Source of the DNA: Akkermansiaceae bacterium UBA2367
Lineage (GTDB): Bacteria; Verrucomicrobiota; Verrucomicrobiia; Verrucomicrobiales; DEV007
Direction of reading: 5' to 3'
Length of the DNA stretch: 8,428 nucleotides
Assembly: GCA_002344525.1 (NCBI GenBank)
Contig: DDTJ01000104.1
Coordinates: 1-8,428, forward strand
Part shown: piece by piece, positions 1 to 4,347 of the stretch
Numbering within the stretch: position 1 is the first letter of the stretch
How the letters are laid out: each line of letters starts with the position of its first letter
Made by a program: the position numbers and the translations under genes
Notes under the pieces: generated by a model
What the model saw: the letters and a program-made list of their open reading frames with translations, nothing else
What the model was told of the DNA's origin: nothing
Databases searched by the model: none

Positions 1-35
1 GAAAACCTGATGCGGAGAAGTATAACTGAATCAAG

Positions 36-218
36 ATGACCACAGCAACAGCAGAAAAGAACGGTTTCAAGTGTCCGAAGTGCGGCGACGACCTCACGCA
101 CGACAAGATCGGGCGCGGGTTCGTTCGGCACAAAACCAACCCCACTTGTGATCTCGAGCGTGGCCAGCGAACTACCAAAAAGGCCGGGGTCAACAAGGCG
201 GCGCATCGAACGGGCTAA
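36..218 (+). CDS. Small C2HC zinc-finger-like protein, 60 aa, unknown function
   Basis: A 60-residue basic protein. Near the N-terminus it has a CPKC knuckle (C13, C16), followed by H32 and C38, giving C-x2-C-x15-H-x5-C. This could bind one zinc ion. The C-terminal third is Lys/Arg-rich (RTTKKAGVNKAAHR), which would suit nucleic-acid contact, but that is inference. An in-frame stop at 27-29 makes ATG 36 the first possible start. A weak purine run (GGAGAAG, 14-20) lies about 15 nt upstream, rather far for a ribosome site. The stop codon sits in the loop of a strong stem-loop (204-231). The next gene starts 35 nt downstream on the same strand. I do not recognise a named family. Coding status rests on the conserved-looking zinc motif and the clean ORF. 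Confidence 0.6.
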   Translation: MTTATAEKNGFKCPKCGDDLTHDKIGRGFVRHKTNPTCDLERGQRTTKKAGVNKAAHRTG

Positions 219-231
219 CGCCCGTCCGATG
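204..231. other. Stem-loop overlapping the stop codon of the zinc-finger gene
   Basis: The 12-nt arms CATCGAACGGGC (204-215) and GCCCGTCCGATG (220-231) pair except for one A/C mismatch (209/226). The loop is TAAC, which contains the stop codon TAA (216-218). No U-tract follows, so this is not a canonical intrinsic terminator. It may stabilise the mRNA 3' end, act as a weak terminator, or be a remnant of a recombination or insertion target. Confidence 0.6.
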
Positions 232-253
232 GCCTTTCACGTTCGGTAAAAAT

Positions 254-643
254 ATGAGTCAGTCTGCCAGCCAAGCCGCCGCATTTTATAAAGAAGTCGC
301 ACAGAAAAAGCGCGTATGGACGGTGCGCGATGACGAGGGTTATCCAGCCCCTTTAACCAGAGACGGGCAACGTGCTCAGCCTTTTTGGTCGTCACTCGCC
401 CGAGTCCAAAAAATTATAAAAACAGTTCCAGCATATTCTACTTTTCGAGCCGATGAAATATCTTGGGAAGATTTCACAAAAAAATGGGTTCCAGGACTTA
501 CCAAAGACAATATGCTTGTCGGAGTTAATTGGAGTGGCTCGCGAGCCACTGGATACGATATAGAGCCCAAAAATGTTCAGAAATCTGTTGAAGCTTTATT
601 TGATCCTGAACACCCGTGGTGGAGAAAACTGATAAAGAAATAA
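254..643 (+). CDS. DUF2750 family protein, 129 aa
   Basis: Full-length match, from memory, to the small DUF2750 family (usually about 110-130 aa, cytoplasmic, function unknown). Recognisable blocks in order are FYKEV (11-15), VWTVRDDEGYPAP (21-33), PFWSSLARVQKII (43-55), a DEISWEDFTKKWVPGL block (67-82), VGVNWSG (89-95), GYDIEP (100-105) and a C-terminal DPEHPWW (117-123). There is no signal peptide or membrane segment. Proteins of this type often occur as solitary genes in accessory regions and resemble small immunity-like proteins, but no partner toxin is visible here, so a role in immunity is only a guess. The gene is clearly richer in A/T than everything downstream, suggesting recent acquisition. 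No Shine-Dalgarno motif precedes ATG 254. Its stop lies about 7 nt from the 3' end of the group II intron remnant, which converges on it from the opposite strand. Confidence 0.85.
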   Translation: MSQSASQAAAFYKEVAQKKRVWTVRDDEGYPAPLTRDGQRAQPFWSSLARVQKIIKTVPAYSTFRADEISWEDFTKKWVPGLTKDNMLVGVNWSGSRATGYDIEPKNVQKSVEALFDPEHPWWRKLIKK

Positions 644-650
644 AGACCGA

Positions 651-735
651 ATCGGGTCCCCGCGACTGACTGAGATTTGACTCAACCAGCCACGGGTCCC
701 ACACCACCCTGCGTACGGCTCCGTACAGGGCGGTT
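651..735 (-). ncRNA. Group II intron RNA domains V and VI
   Basis: On the minus strand, domain V folds as an 8-bp lower stem (ACCGCCCT 734-727 with AGGGTGGT 710-703), a two-base bulge GC (712-711), and a 5-bp upper stem (GTACG 726-722 with CGTAC 717-713) closed by a GAGC tetraloop. The catalytic triad position reads CGC (732-730), as known for group IIC introns; IIA and IIB introns use AGC. Domain VI follows: CCCGTGGCTG (696-687) pairs with CAGTCGCGGG (668-659) over 10 bp, with an inner TGAG/CTCA helix. The intron then ends in GACCCGAT. The loop GAGC departs from the usual GNRA, which may be decay or lineage variation. Confidence 0.7.
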
Positions 736-1297
736 CCAATCAGACATGGGCTTTCGGCCCGTGGTGAAGAACGATCCAGATCGCTCTCATATCCGGAACT
801 CCTTGTTCCTCAAGCCAACGGTTGTTCAGCGCGGTTCGCACAATCGAGTTCTGGCTCATCCGCCAATAGCCTTTTCGGCTGCGTGTCGCCAGGCGCACCC
901 TGCCCGGGTTGATTCCCAACGCCAACAGGTTGCGGCGACGCGTGCGCGGCTGCTTCCATTGCTTCCAGTAGTACAGCCTCACCCTCCGCCTGACCCATTC
1001 CGCCAAGTCCTTCACTTCACTGTAGGTGGAGCTGTGCTTGTAGTAATTGAGCCAGCCGCGGACATAGAGGTTCAGTTCGTCGATGACGTCCCTCGCCCGG
1101 TGCCCCCGGTTGCGTCTGGTGATTTCGCGGACCCGCTCCTTGAAGCGGTGTCTCGCCTTTTCCGTCCATGCCAGCTTCGCCCGGTTGTTGAGCTTGTAGC
1201 CCAGGAACTCGCAGGATTTCAGTGGCGCGGCGCGGCTTTTGGCGCGGTTGACCACAAGTTGCAGTCTTCCTTCGCAGAATCGGGTCAGCGATTCCAG
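651..1297 (-). mobile_element. 3' half of a group II intron (probably IIC), 5' truncated
   Basis: Read on the minus strand, this segment holds the C-terminal part of a group II intron reverse transcriptase/maturase, then RNA domains V and VI, ending near CCCGAT at 651. The 5' part of the intron (domains I-IV start and RT blocks with YADD) is missing. It is replaced at about 1297 by IS66 tnpB sequence. Without domains I-III it cannot self-splice or retrohome. The left boundary is set by the domain VI fold and the terminal GAT, and the right boundary by where protein similarity switches family. Both are good to within roughly 10 nt. Confidence 0.75.
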
Positions 1298-1471
1298 CAG
1301 CTTGATGCGGTCCCGGCGCTTGTTGGCGAAGACGAAGAGCTGGCCGGTCCCGAGCCGCCCGTCGCGGAGATGCCGGCTGGCCGAGGCATGGAGGCCGTCG
1401 AAGCCCTTGCGCATGTCGCAGGGCTCGAGCGCGACGTAGATCCGGAGGGCGGCATTGGCCAGCGAGATCAT
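740..1471 (-). pseudogene. Chimeric ORF: IS66 TnpB N-terminus fused in frame to group II intron maturase C-terminus
   Basis: An uninterrupted 243-aa reading frame in two parts. Residues 1-59 match the IS66 accessory protein TnpB (YVALEPCDMRKGFDGL at 12-27; GQLFVFANKRRDRIKLL at 43-59). Residues 60-243 match the end of a group II intron RT: ESLTRFCEGRLQLVVNRAKS (60-79), FLGYKL (89-94), the maturase-specific domain (about 108-185, with FKERVREITRRN, YVRGWLNYY and YYWKQWKQPRTRRRNLLALG) and the tail GKGYWRMS. The RT palm with the catalytic YADD, and the rest of TnpB, are absent, so neither enzyme can work. ATG 1471 is chosen because it overlaps the upstream orf1 stop as ATGA, the usual IS66 arrangement. 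The longer upstream extension to 1717 only reads orf1 in another frame. The fusion most likely arose by deletion between an IS66 copy and an intron. Frame preservation may be chance (1 in 3). Confidence 0.8.
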
Positions 1472-1692
1472 CGGGCACCTCCCTTCCGCAAGCGCCGGAA
1501 CTCGGCAATGAGGGTGGCGGCGAGCGGAACGGACCGCTCGTCCTCCACCAGGACCGAAAGCCCGTCGCTGAAACGGATCACCAATCGCGGCACGACCGGA
1601 GCCGCGAACTCCACCTCGGCAAACTCGACACTCTCGCACTCGGCACGCTTCACGCGGCTCGCCTTCTGTTCTCGGGATGGCTTCCTGGACAT
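1468..1692 (-). CDS. IS66-family first ORF (TnpA-like accessory protein), 74 aa
   Basis: A small protein starting 60 nt inside the IS66 terminal repeat and ending in an ATGA overlap with the TnpB start, so it occupies the orf1 position of an IS66 element and looks complete. The pattern of a basic N-terminus (MSRKPSREQKASRVKR), then a beta-rich core ending LVIRFSDGLSVLVEDE (37-52) and a short helix, resembles the C-terminal portion of IS66 orf1 products. The helix-turn-helix found in longer TnpA versions is not evident, so this may be the short variant of the family. It is probably non-functional in transposition now that tnpB is truncated and tnpC is absent. Confidence 0.6.
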   Translation of the reverse strand: MSRKPSREQKASRVKRAECESVEFAEVEFAAPVVPRLVIRFSDGLSVLVEDERSVPLAATLIAEFRRLRKGGAR

Positions 1693-1731
1693 CCCGCGAG
1701 TCTACCGGCTCGGCCACACCTCGGCCACGGG

Positions 1732-1751
1732 GCCAATTTATTGACGCTTAC
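1732..1751 (-). repeat. IS66 terminal inverted repeat (orf1-side end)
   Basis: Read on the minus strand from 1751, the sequence begins GTAAGCGTCAATAAATTGG. GTAAGCG is the characteristic tip of IS66-family inverted repeats. Its position 60 nt ahead of orf1 fits. The partner repeat is lost, so an 8-bp target duplication cannot be tested here. Confidence 0.7.
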
Positions 1752-1856
1752 GTACATTCGGGCCAGGGAACCAATTTCCATTCGCCCCCGCCCCCGGAAA
1801 TGCTGGGGATTTCCCGTTTCCCCTTGCTTGTCCACCATTCCGAAGAAAAGAACGGC

Positions 1857-2393
1857 ATGAACCTCCGCTCTTACCTTTGGCTGGCACTCGTCGGACTCTC
1901 GCTGGGTGCCTGTGTCTCCGCTCCCACCGGCAACTTCGATACCGCCAGCAGCTACACCCCTTGGACGGTCGGCACCTACCGCAGCCGCATTCCCCACGCT
2001 CCGAAGCTCGACGGCTGGAAACCGATCAAGAGCGTCGCCGTGAAGTTCCGCGAATACGAGATCCATCATCCGAACGGAACGTGGGTCCTGACCTGCGAAG
2101 ACCCCAAGATTCCCATCCGCATCATCACCGCGTCCGGAAGAAAGCACGATTTCGCCAACGAATGGTATCCCGAGGAGGGCGGGGCCGACGCGGCCGCTGC
2201 CTACGGCTTCGTGAAGGGCGACGAAACCCTCATCGTCTTCCAAGGCACGAGCGACATCACCTACGAGGAGACGCATTTCCGCTTCAAGGGCGACGAACTC
2301 ACCGAGACGAGGCGCTACGCTTCGAAAGGCGGCGGCATGGGGCCGGATGCGCCGGGCGTCGAACCCAAACACAAGGTCTATCCGCCCCTGTGA
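1857..2393 (+). CDS. Small predicted lipoprotein, 178 aa, unknown function
   Basis: The N-terminus MNLRSYLWLALVGLSLGAC is a lipoprotein signal: Arg4, a hydrophobic stretch, and lipobox L16-G-A-C19. The mature protein would start at Cys19. Residues +2/+3 are V and S, with no Asp retention signal, so outer-membrane anchoring is likely in a Gram-negative cell. ATG 1857 is chosen because it places the signal correctly. An in-frame ATG at 1677 would add about 60 residues encoded inside the IS66 end. A weak purine-rich stretch (GAAGAAAAGAA, about 1842-1852) precedes the start. The mature part (178 aa total) has alternating beta-like strands (SVAVKFREYEIHH, TWVLTC, LIVFQGTSDITYEETHFRFKGDEL) and a Gly/Pro-rich tail, suggesting a small beta-barrel or sandwich. 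I do not recognise the family. It is monocistronic, with a terminator candidate just after the stop. Confidence 0.8.
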   Translation: MNLRSYLWLALVGLSLGACVSAPTGNFDTASSYTPWTVGTYRSRIPHAPKLDGWKPIKSVAVKFREYEIHHPNGTWVLTCEDPKIPIRIITASGRKHDFANEWYPEEGGADAAAAYGFVKGDETLIVFQGTSDITYEETHFRFKGDELTETRRYASKGGGMGPDAPGVEPKHKVYPPL

Positions 2394-2398
2394 GCGAA

Positions 2399-2426
2399 TC
2401 CTGCTTCATTCGCAGGAACTCTTTTT
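2399..2426 (+). terminator. Candidate intrinsic terminator after the lipoprotein gene
   Basis: TCCTGC (2399-2404) pairs with GCAGGA (2412-2417) over a 7-nt loop, followed by ACTCTTTTT. It lies 6 nt past the stop codon at 2391-2393. The stem is short (6 bp), so it may be only moderately efficient. Confidence 0.5.
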
Positions 2427-2515
2427 CCCTTTCCCGCCCCCACAGGCCCTTCGCCGCGATTGACTTCCGGGGCGTTCCGATGGTCTAATGGCCCTTGCGC
2501 GAACCGCGCAGGACG

Positions 2516-2788
2516 ATGCTCCCCTTCCCCAGACCCTCCCGGCTCCCATGCCGCGCCGCGACCGCCCTCGCGGCGCTGCTCGCGTGCCTGCCGCTCTGCG
2601 GCGGGGAAATGCCGGATCTGCGCGTCGTCTTCGGCCCGAAGGCCACCACCCTCTCGGGCCGGGGAAAAGGGGTCAGAAGGCGACAAATTCCAAATTTGAG
2701 AAATCCCACCCCACGTTGGAGAAAGGCCGCCCAAGGACTTTGGACATTGACTCCGCCCCTCATTGAGAAAGCCATCGGCATGGCATGA
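2516..2788 (+). pseudogene. 5' stub of a secreted-protein gene, cut off by repeat-like DNA near 2665
   Basis: ATG 2516 opens a frame whose first ~30 residues look like a Sec signal: Arg-containing n-region (PRPSRLPCR), hydrophobic core (AATALAALLACLPL), then CGGE. A short mature start follows (EMPDLRVVFGPKATTLSG, 31-48). After about codon 50 (base 2665) the character changes to AT-richer sequence beginning AAAAGGGGTCAGAAGG, and the remaining 40 codons to the stop (2786-2788) look random and Arg-rich. The simplest reading is a gene truncated by insertion or deletion, leaving the signal peptide and about 20 mature residues. An intact short exported peptide is possible but less likely. The parent gene is not identifiable from so little sequence. 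Confidence 0.4.
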
Positions 2789-2790
2789 AG
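2664..2790. repeat. Candidate dispersed repeat or mobile-element remnant
   Basis: This starts with AAAAGGGGTCAGAAGGCGAC, which resembles, from memory, boundary sequences beside IS200-like/REP-associated transposase genes. It contains two small inverted repeats: AAATT-CCA-AATTT (2685-2697) and GCCAT-CGGC-ATGGC (2771-2784). Base composition is more A/T-rich than the flanks. It codes for nothing recognisable on either strand. The assignment is an inference from composition and its abrupt junction with the gene stub. Confidence 0.35.
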
Positions 2791-2829
2791 TCTTTGTCCG
2801 GCCCTTTTCCAAAGCTCCTCGACGGCAAG

Positions 2830-2995
2830 CCCCTCTCTCCCTGAACCGCTACGCCTATGGCGAGGATCCCGCCGGGGCGTCCGCGAAGAGCGCTCTCCGA
2901 TCCCACGCGAACGCGCGGGCCGCGCGTCCCTACCATCCCTGCCGGGCGCTTGCGACTTCAAGGCGTCGGATGTCGCCATGTTCCACTTGATGGCC
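2830..2995. repeat. Non-coding, palindrome-containing stretch, possibly a dispersed repeat
   Basis: No plausible gene covers this stretch. Open frames on both strands are low-complexity Arg/Ala/Pro products of GC-rich DNA. It includes a perfect palindrome, ACGCGCG-GGC-CGCGCGT (2911-2927), flanked by CCCGCCGGGGCGTCCGCG-like GC-rich sequence and a CTGCCGGGCGC segment (2939-2949). This architecture resembles intergenic repeats scattered in some Verrucomicrobiota genomes. Copy number cannot be judged from a single window. Confidence 0.3.
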
Positions 2996-3029
2996 TACCA
3001 TTCCGCCCCTACCCGTCCCATGAACGTGG

Positions 3030-3059
3030 AAAAACCCGGCCCCTTGCGGGACCGGGTTT
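3030..3059 (-). terminator. Strong intrinsic terminator for the LysM gene
   Basis: The arms AAACCCGG (3032-3039) and CCGGGTTT (3052-3059) pair over 8 bp. After a C/A mismatch, a further CCC/GGG (3041-3043 with 3048-3050) closes a TTGC loop. On the minus strand the stem is followed by a run of five T (complement of 3030-3034). It lies about 80 nt after the LysM stop. On the plus strand a weaker TTTCTTT follows, so it could act in both directions. Confidence 0.8.
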
Positions 3060-3141
3060 CTTTGACCACTCAACTTTGCCTCCCGACAACCTCGGGAATT
3101 GGCACGGAGACAAATTCGTTTCGCTCTCCCGTCGGAACGCC

Positions 3142-4122
3142 TCAGCGCGCCGTGACTTGGCCCGTCTTGTGATAGGCGTTGTATTTGGAGGTGGGGACGA
3201 TGATCTCGTCCCCCGGACGGATGACCGTGCTGGACCCCAGATTGTTGATGCGCTGGAGTTCGGGCATCGTCGTGAAAAAGTCCCTCGCGAGGGCGTAGAG
3301 GTTGTCCCCCTTGAGCACGGTGTAGTGGCCGTAGCTCTCCTCGCTGCGCAGGAGCTGGTTGTCGTATTTGTAGGAGTTCGACTGCGCGGGCTTGCTCGGC
3401 GACGGCTCGGGGGCCGGAGACAAGGAGGCGGTCTTGACGACGGGGATCTTCAGCCTCTGCCCCAGTCCGATCATGTCGCCGCGAAGGCCGTTGGCCGATT
3501 TGATGCTGTCCACCGACGTGCCATACTTCTTCGCGACCGAGGTGAGGGTGTCGCCTTTCGCCACAGTGTGGGTCGTCGTCGTGGCCGGGGCGGGCTTCTT
3601 CGTCTCAATCTCCGGCTTCGGTGCCGGCGCAGGCTTCTTCGTTTCGCCGACGACGATGGAGTCCTGCTTCGCCGGGGCAGGCGACGGCGGGGTCGCCGCA
3701 ACCGTGCCGGGGATCATCAGCGTCTCGCCGATGTAGATGGGCTGACCCTCGCTGAGCCGGTTCGCTTCGAGCAGGGCCTTGCGCTCGACGCTGAATTTCT
3801 CGGCGATCTTGCCGAGGGTGTCGCCGTCTTGGATGACATAGGTCTGGCTGGGACCGGTCGGCGCAGGCGCGCTGGCCGCAGGAGCCGGGCTCGACGGGAC
3901 CGTCTGCCCGCCTTTGGTCGCCTCGATCGTGGCGGCGTCCGCGTAGGAGTGAGGAGCGGTGCCACGGGTCTCGCTGAGGGAGTTCTCCAGCGAGACGAGA
4001 CGCGATTCCAGCGTGCGGAGGCGGGTTTCCAGCGATTGGAGCGTCGGCTCGGCTGCGCCGAGCGCTTGGCCAAGCAGAGCCGAAACCGTCAGAAGAATGG
4101 GAGTGGTCGCAATTCGGTTCAT
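3142..4122 (-). CDS. Exported triple-LysM peptidoglycan-binding protein, 326 aa
   Basis: Predicted to bind cell-wall glycans in the periplasm. An N-terminal Sec signal (about 1-23, hydrophobic ILLTVSALLGQALGA, cleavage near A22/A23) is followed by a short coiled coil with leucines every 3-4 residues (LQSLETRLRTLESRLVSLENSL, about 28-49). Three LysM domains come next, separated by Pro/Ala/Lys-rich linkers: 94-138 (TYVIQDGDTLGKIAEKF...LMIPG), 185-227 (HTVAKGDTLTSVAKKYG...LKIP) and 267-310 (YTVLKGDNLYALARDF...IIVP). No catalytic domain (peptidase M23, NlpC/P60, amidase) is attached, so it is probably a scaffold or wall-attachment protein, or a partner of a separate hydrolase. The coiled coil suggests oligomerisation. 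ATG 4122 gives the correct signal peptide. A palindrome lies 16 nt upstream and a strong terminator downstream, so it is probably a single-gene transcript. Confidence 0.9.
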   Translation of the reverse strand: MNRIATTPILLTVSALLGQALGAAEPTLQSLETRLRTLESRLVSLENSLSETRGTAPHSYADAATIEATKGGQTVPSSPAPAASAPAPTGPSQTYVIQDGDTLGKIAEKFSVERKALLEANRLSEGQPIYIGETLMIPGTVAATPPSPAPAKQDSIVVGETKKPAPAPKPEIETKKPAPATTTTHTVAKGDTLTSVAKKYGTSVDSIKSANGLRGDMIGLGQRLKIPVVKTASLSPAPEPSPSKPAQSNSYKYDNQLLRSEESYGHYTVLKGDNLYALARDFFTTMPELQRINNLGSSTVIRPGDEIIVPTSKYNAYHKTGQVTAR

Positions 4123-4137
4123 GCCGGGAGTTTACGG

Positions 4138-4161
4138 TATCTTGATGTTCCGATCAAGATA
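4138..4161. promoter_or_regulatory. Perfect 9-bp inverted repeat, operator-like, ahead of the LysM gene
   Basis: TATCTTGAT (4138-4146) and ATCAAGATA (4153-4161) are exact reverse complements separated by GTTCCG. The site ends 16 nt before the LysM start codon and, if the candidate promoter at 4169-4198 is right, begins at about +1 of the transcript. Its size and symmetry suit a dimeric repressor site. It could also form an RNA hairpin close to the start codon that controls translation. Confidence 0.5.
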
Positions 4162-4168
4162 AAATTTA

Positions 4169-4198
4169 ATAATTCTGAAATATTTTTTAAAATGTCGA
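4169..4198 (-). promoter_or_regulatory. Candidate sigma-70 promoter for the LysM gene
   Basis: On the minus strand TCGACA (4198-4193, one mismatch to TTGACA) and AATTAT (4174-4169, four of six to TATAAT) are 18 nt apart within a notably AT-rich patch. The start of transcription would fall near 4162, just at the edge of the palindrome. AT-rich DNA yields such matches easily, so this is a suggestion. Confidence 0.3.
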
Positions 4199-4255
4199 TG
4201 GGATTTTTATGAATTCTACGGTTCACCTGAAAAAATCCTGCAATCTCCAGCCAAA

Positions 4256-4284
4256 CTTGAAGCCTAGACCTTCAAGCCTAAAAC
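4256..4284 (+). promoter_or_regulatory. Candidate promoter with overlapping inverted repeat for the MBL gene
   Basis: TTGAAG (4257-4262) and TAAAAC (4279-4284), 16 nt apart, form a plausible -35/-10 pair about 65 nt upstream of ATG 4348. The same bases carry the inverted repeat CTTGAAG (4256-4262)/CTTCAAG (4270-4276) with a 7-nt spacer. A regulator bound there would cover the -35 box. Confidence 0.35.
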
Positions 4285-4347
4285 AGAGAAGCGACGGGAC
4301 ACCGCTTCCACATTGACCCGCCCCCTTCCCCCCGTTATCCGTCCCCG

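Larger units (their letters stand above)
1295..1751 (-). mobile_element. IS66-family insertion sequence, one end only
   Basis: Minus-strand order is terminal inverted repeat (1751 inward), orf1 (1692-1468), then the first ~59 codons of tnpB (1471 to about 1295). The remainder of tnpB, the large transposase tnpC and the other terminal repeat are missing. I saw no second GTAAGCG end in the window. The break coincides with the start of the group II intron segment. Confidence 0.75.

Noticed and set aside
205..253. Integron attC site with gene cassettes (zinc-finger and DUF2750 genes)
   Set aside because: GGCTAAC and GTTCGGT each miss the core consensus by one base and lie too close together (under 45 nt) for an attC. 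No second site follows DUF2750 and no integrase is present.
1471..1717. Upstream extension of the TnpB/maturase frame to an ATG at 1717
   Set aside because: The extra 82 residues simply read IS66 orf1 in another frame. The ATGA overlap at 1468-1471 marks the true start.
677..1744. 355-codon plus-strand frame through the IS66/intron region
   Set aside because: Opposite the recognised TnpB and maturase sequences; composition is that of reversed coding DNA.
2760..3000. Possible RHS/YD-repeat remnant suggested by the residues LNRYAYGEDP in one frame
   Set aside because: Only one short match, without neighbouring repeats, inside an otherwise non-coding stretch.
2857..4212. 451-codon plus-strand frame opposite the LysM gene
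   Set aside because: Arg/Gly-rich shadow of a convincing LysM gene, with no signal or domain of its own.
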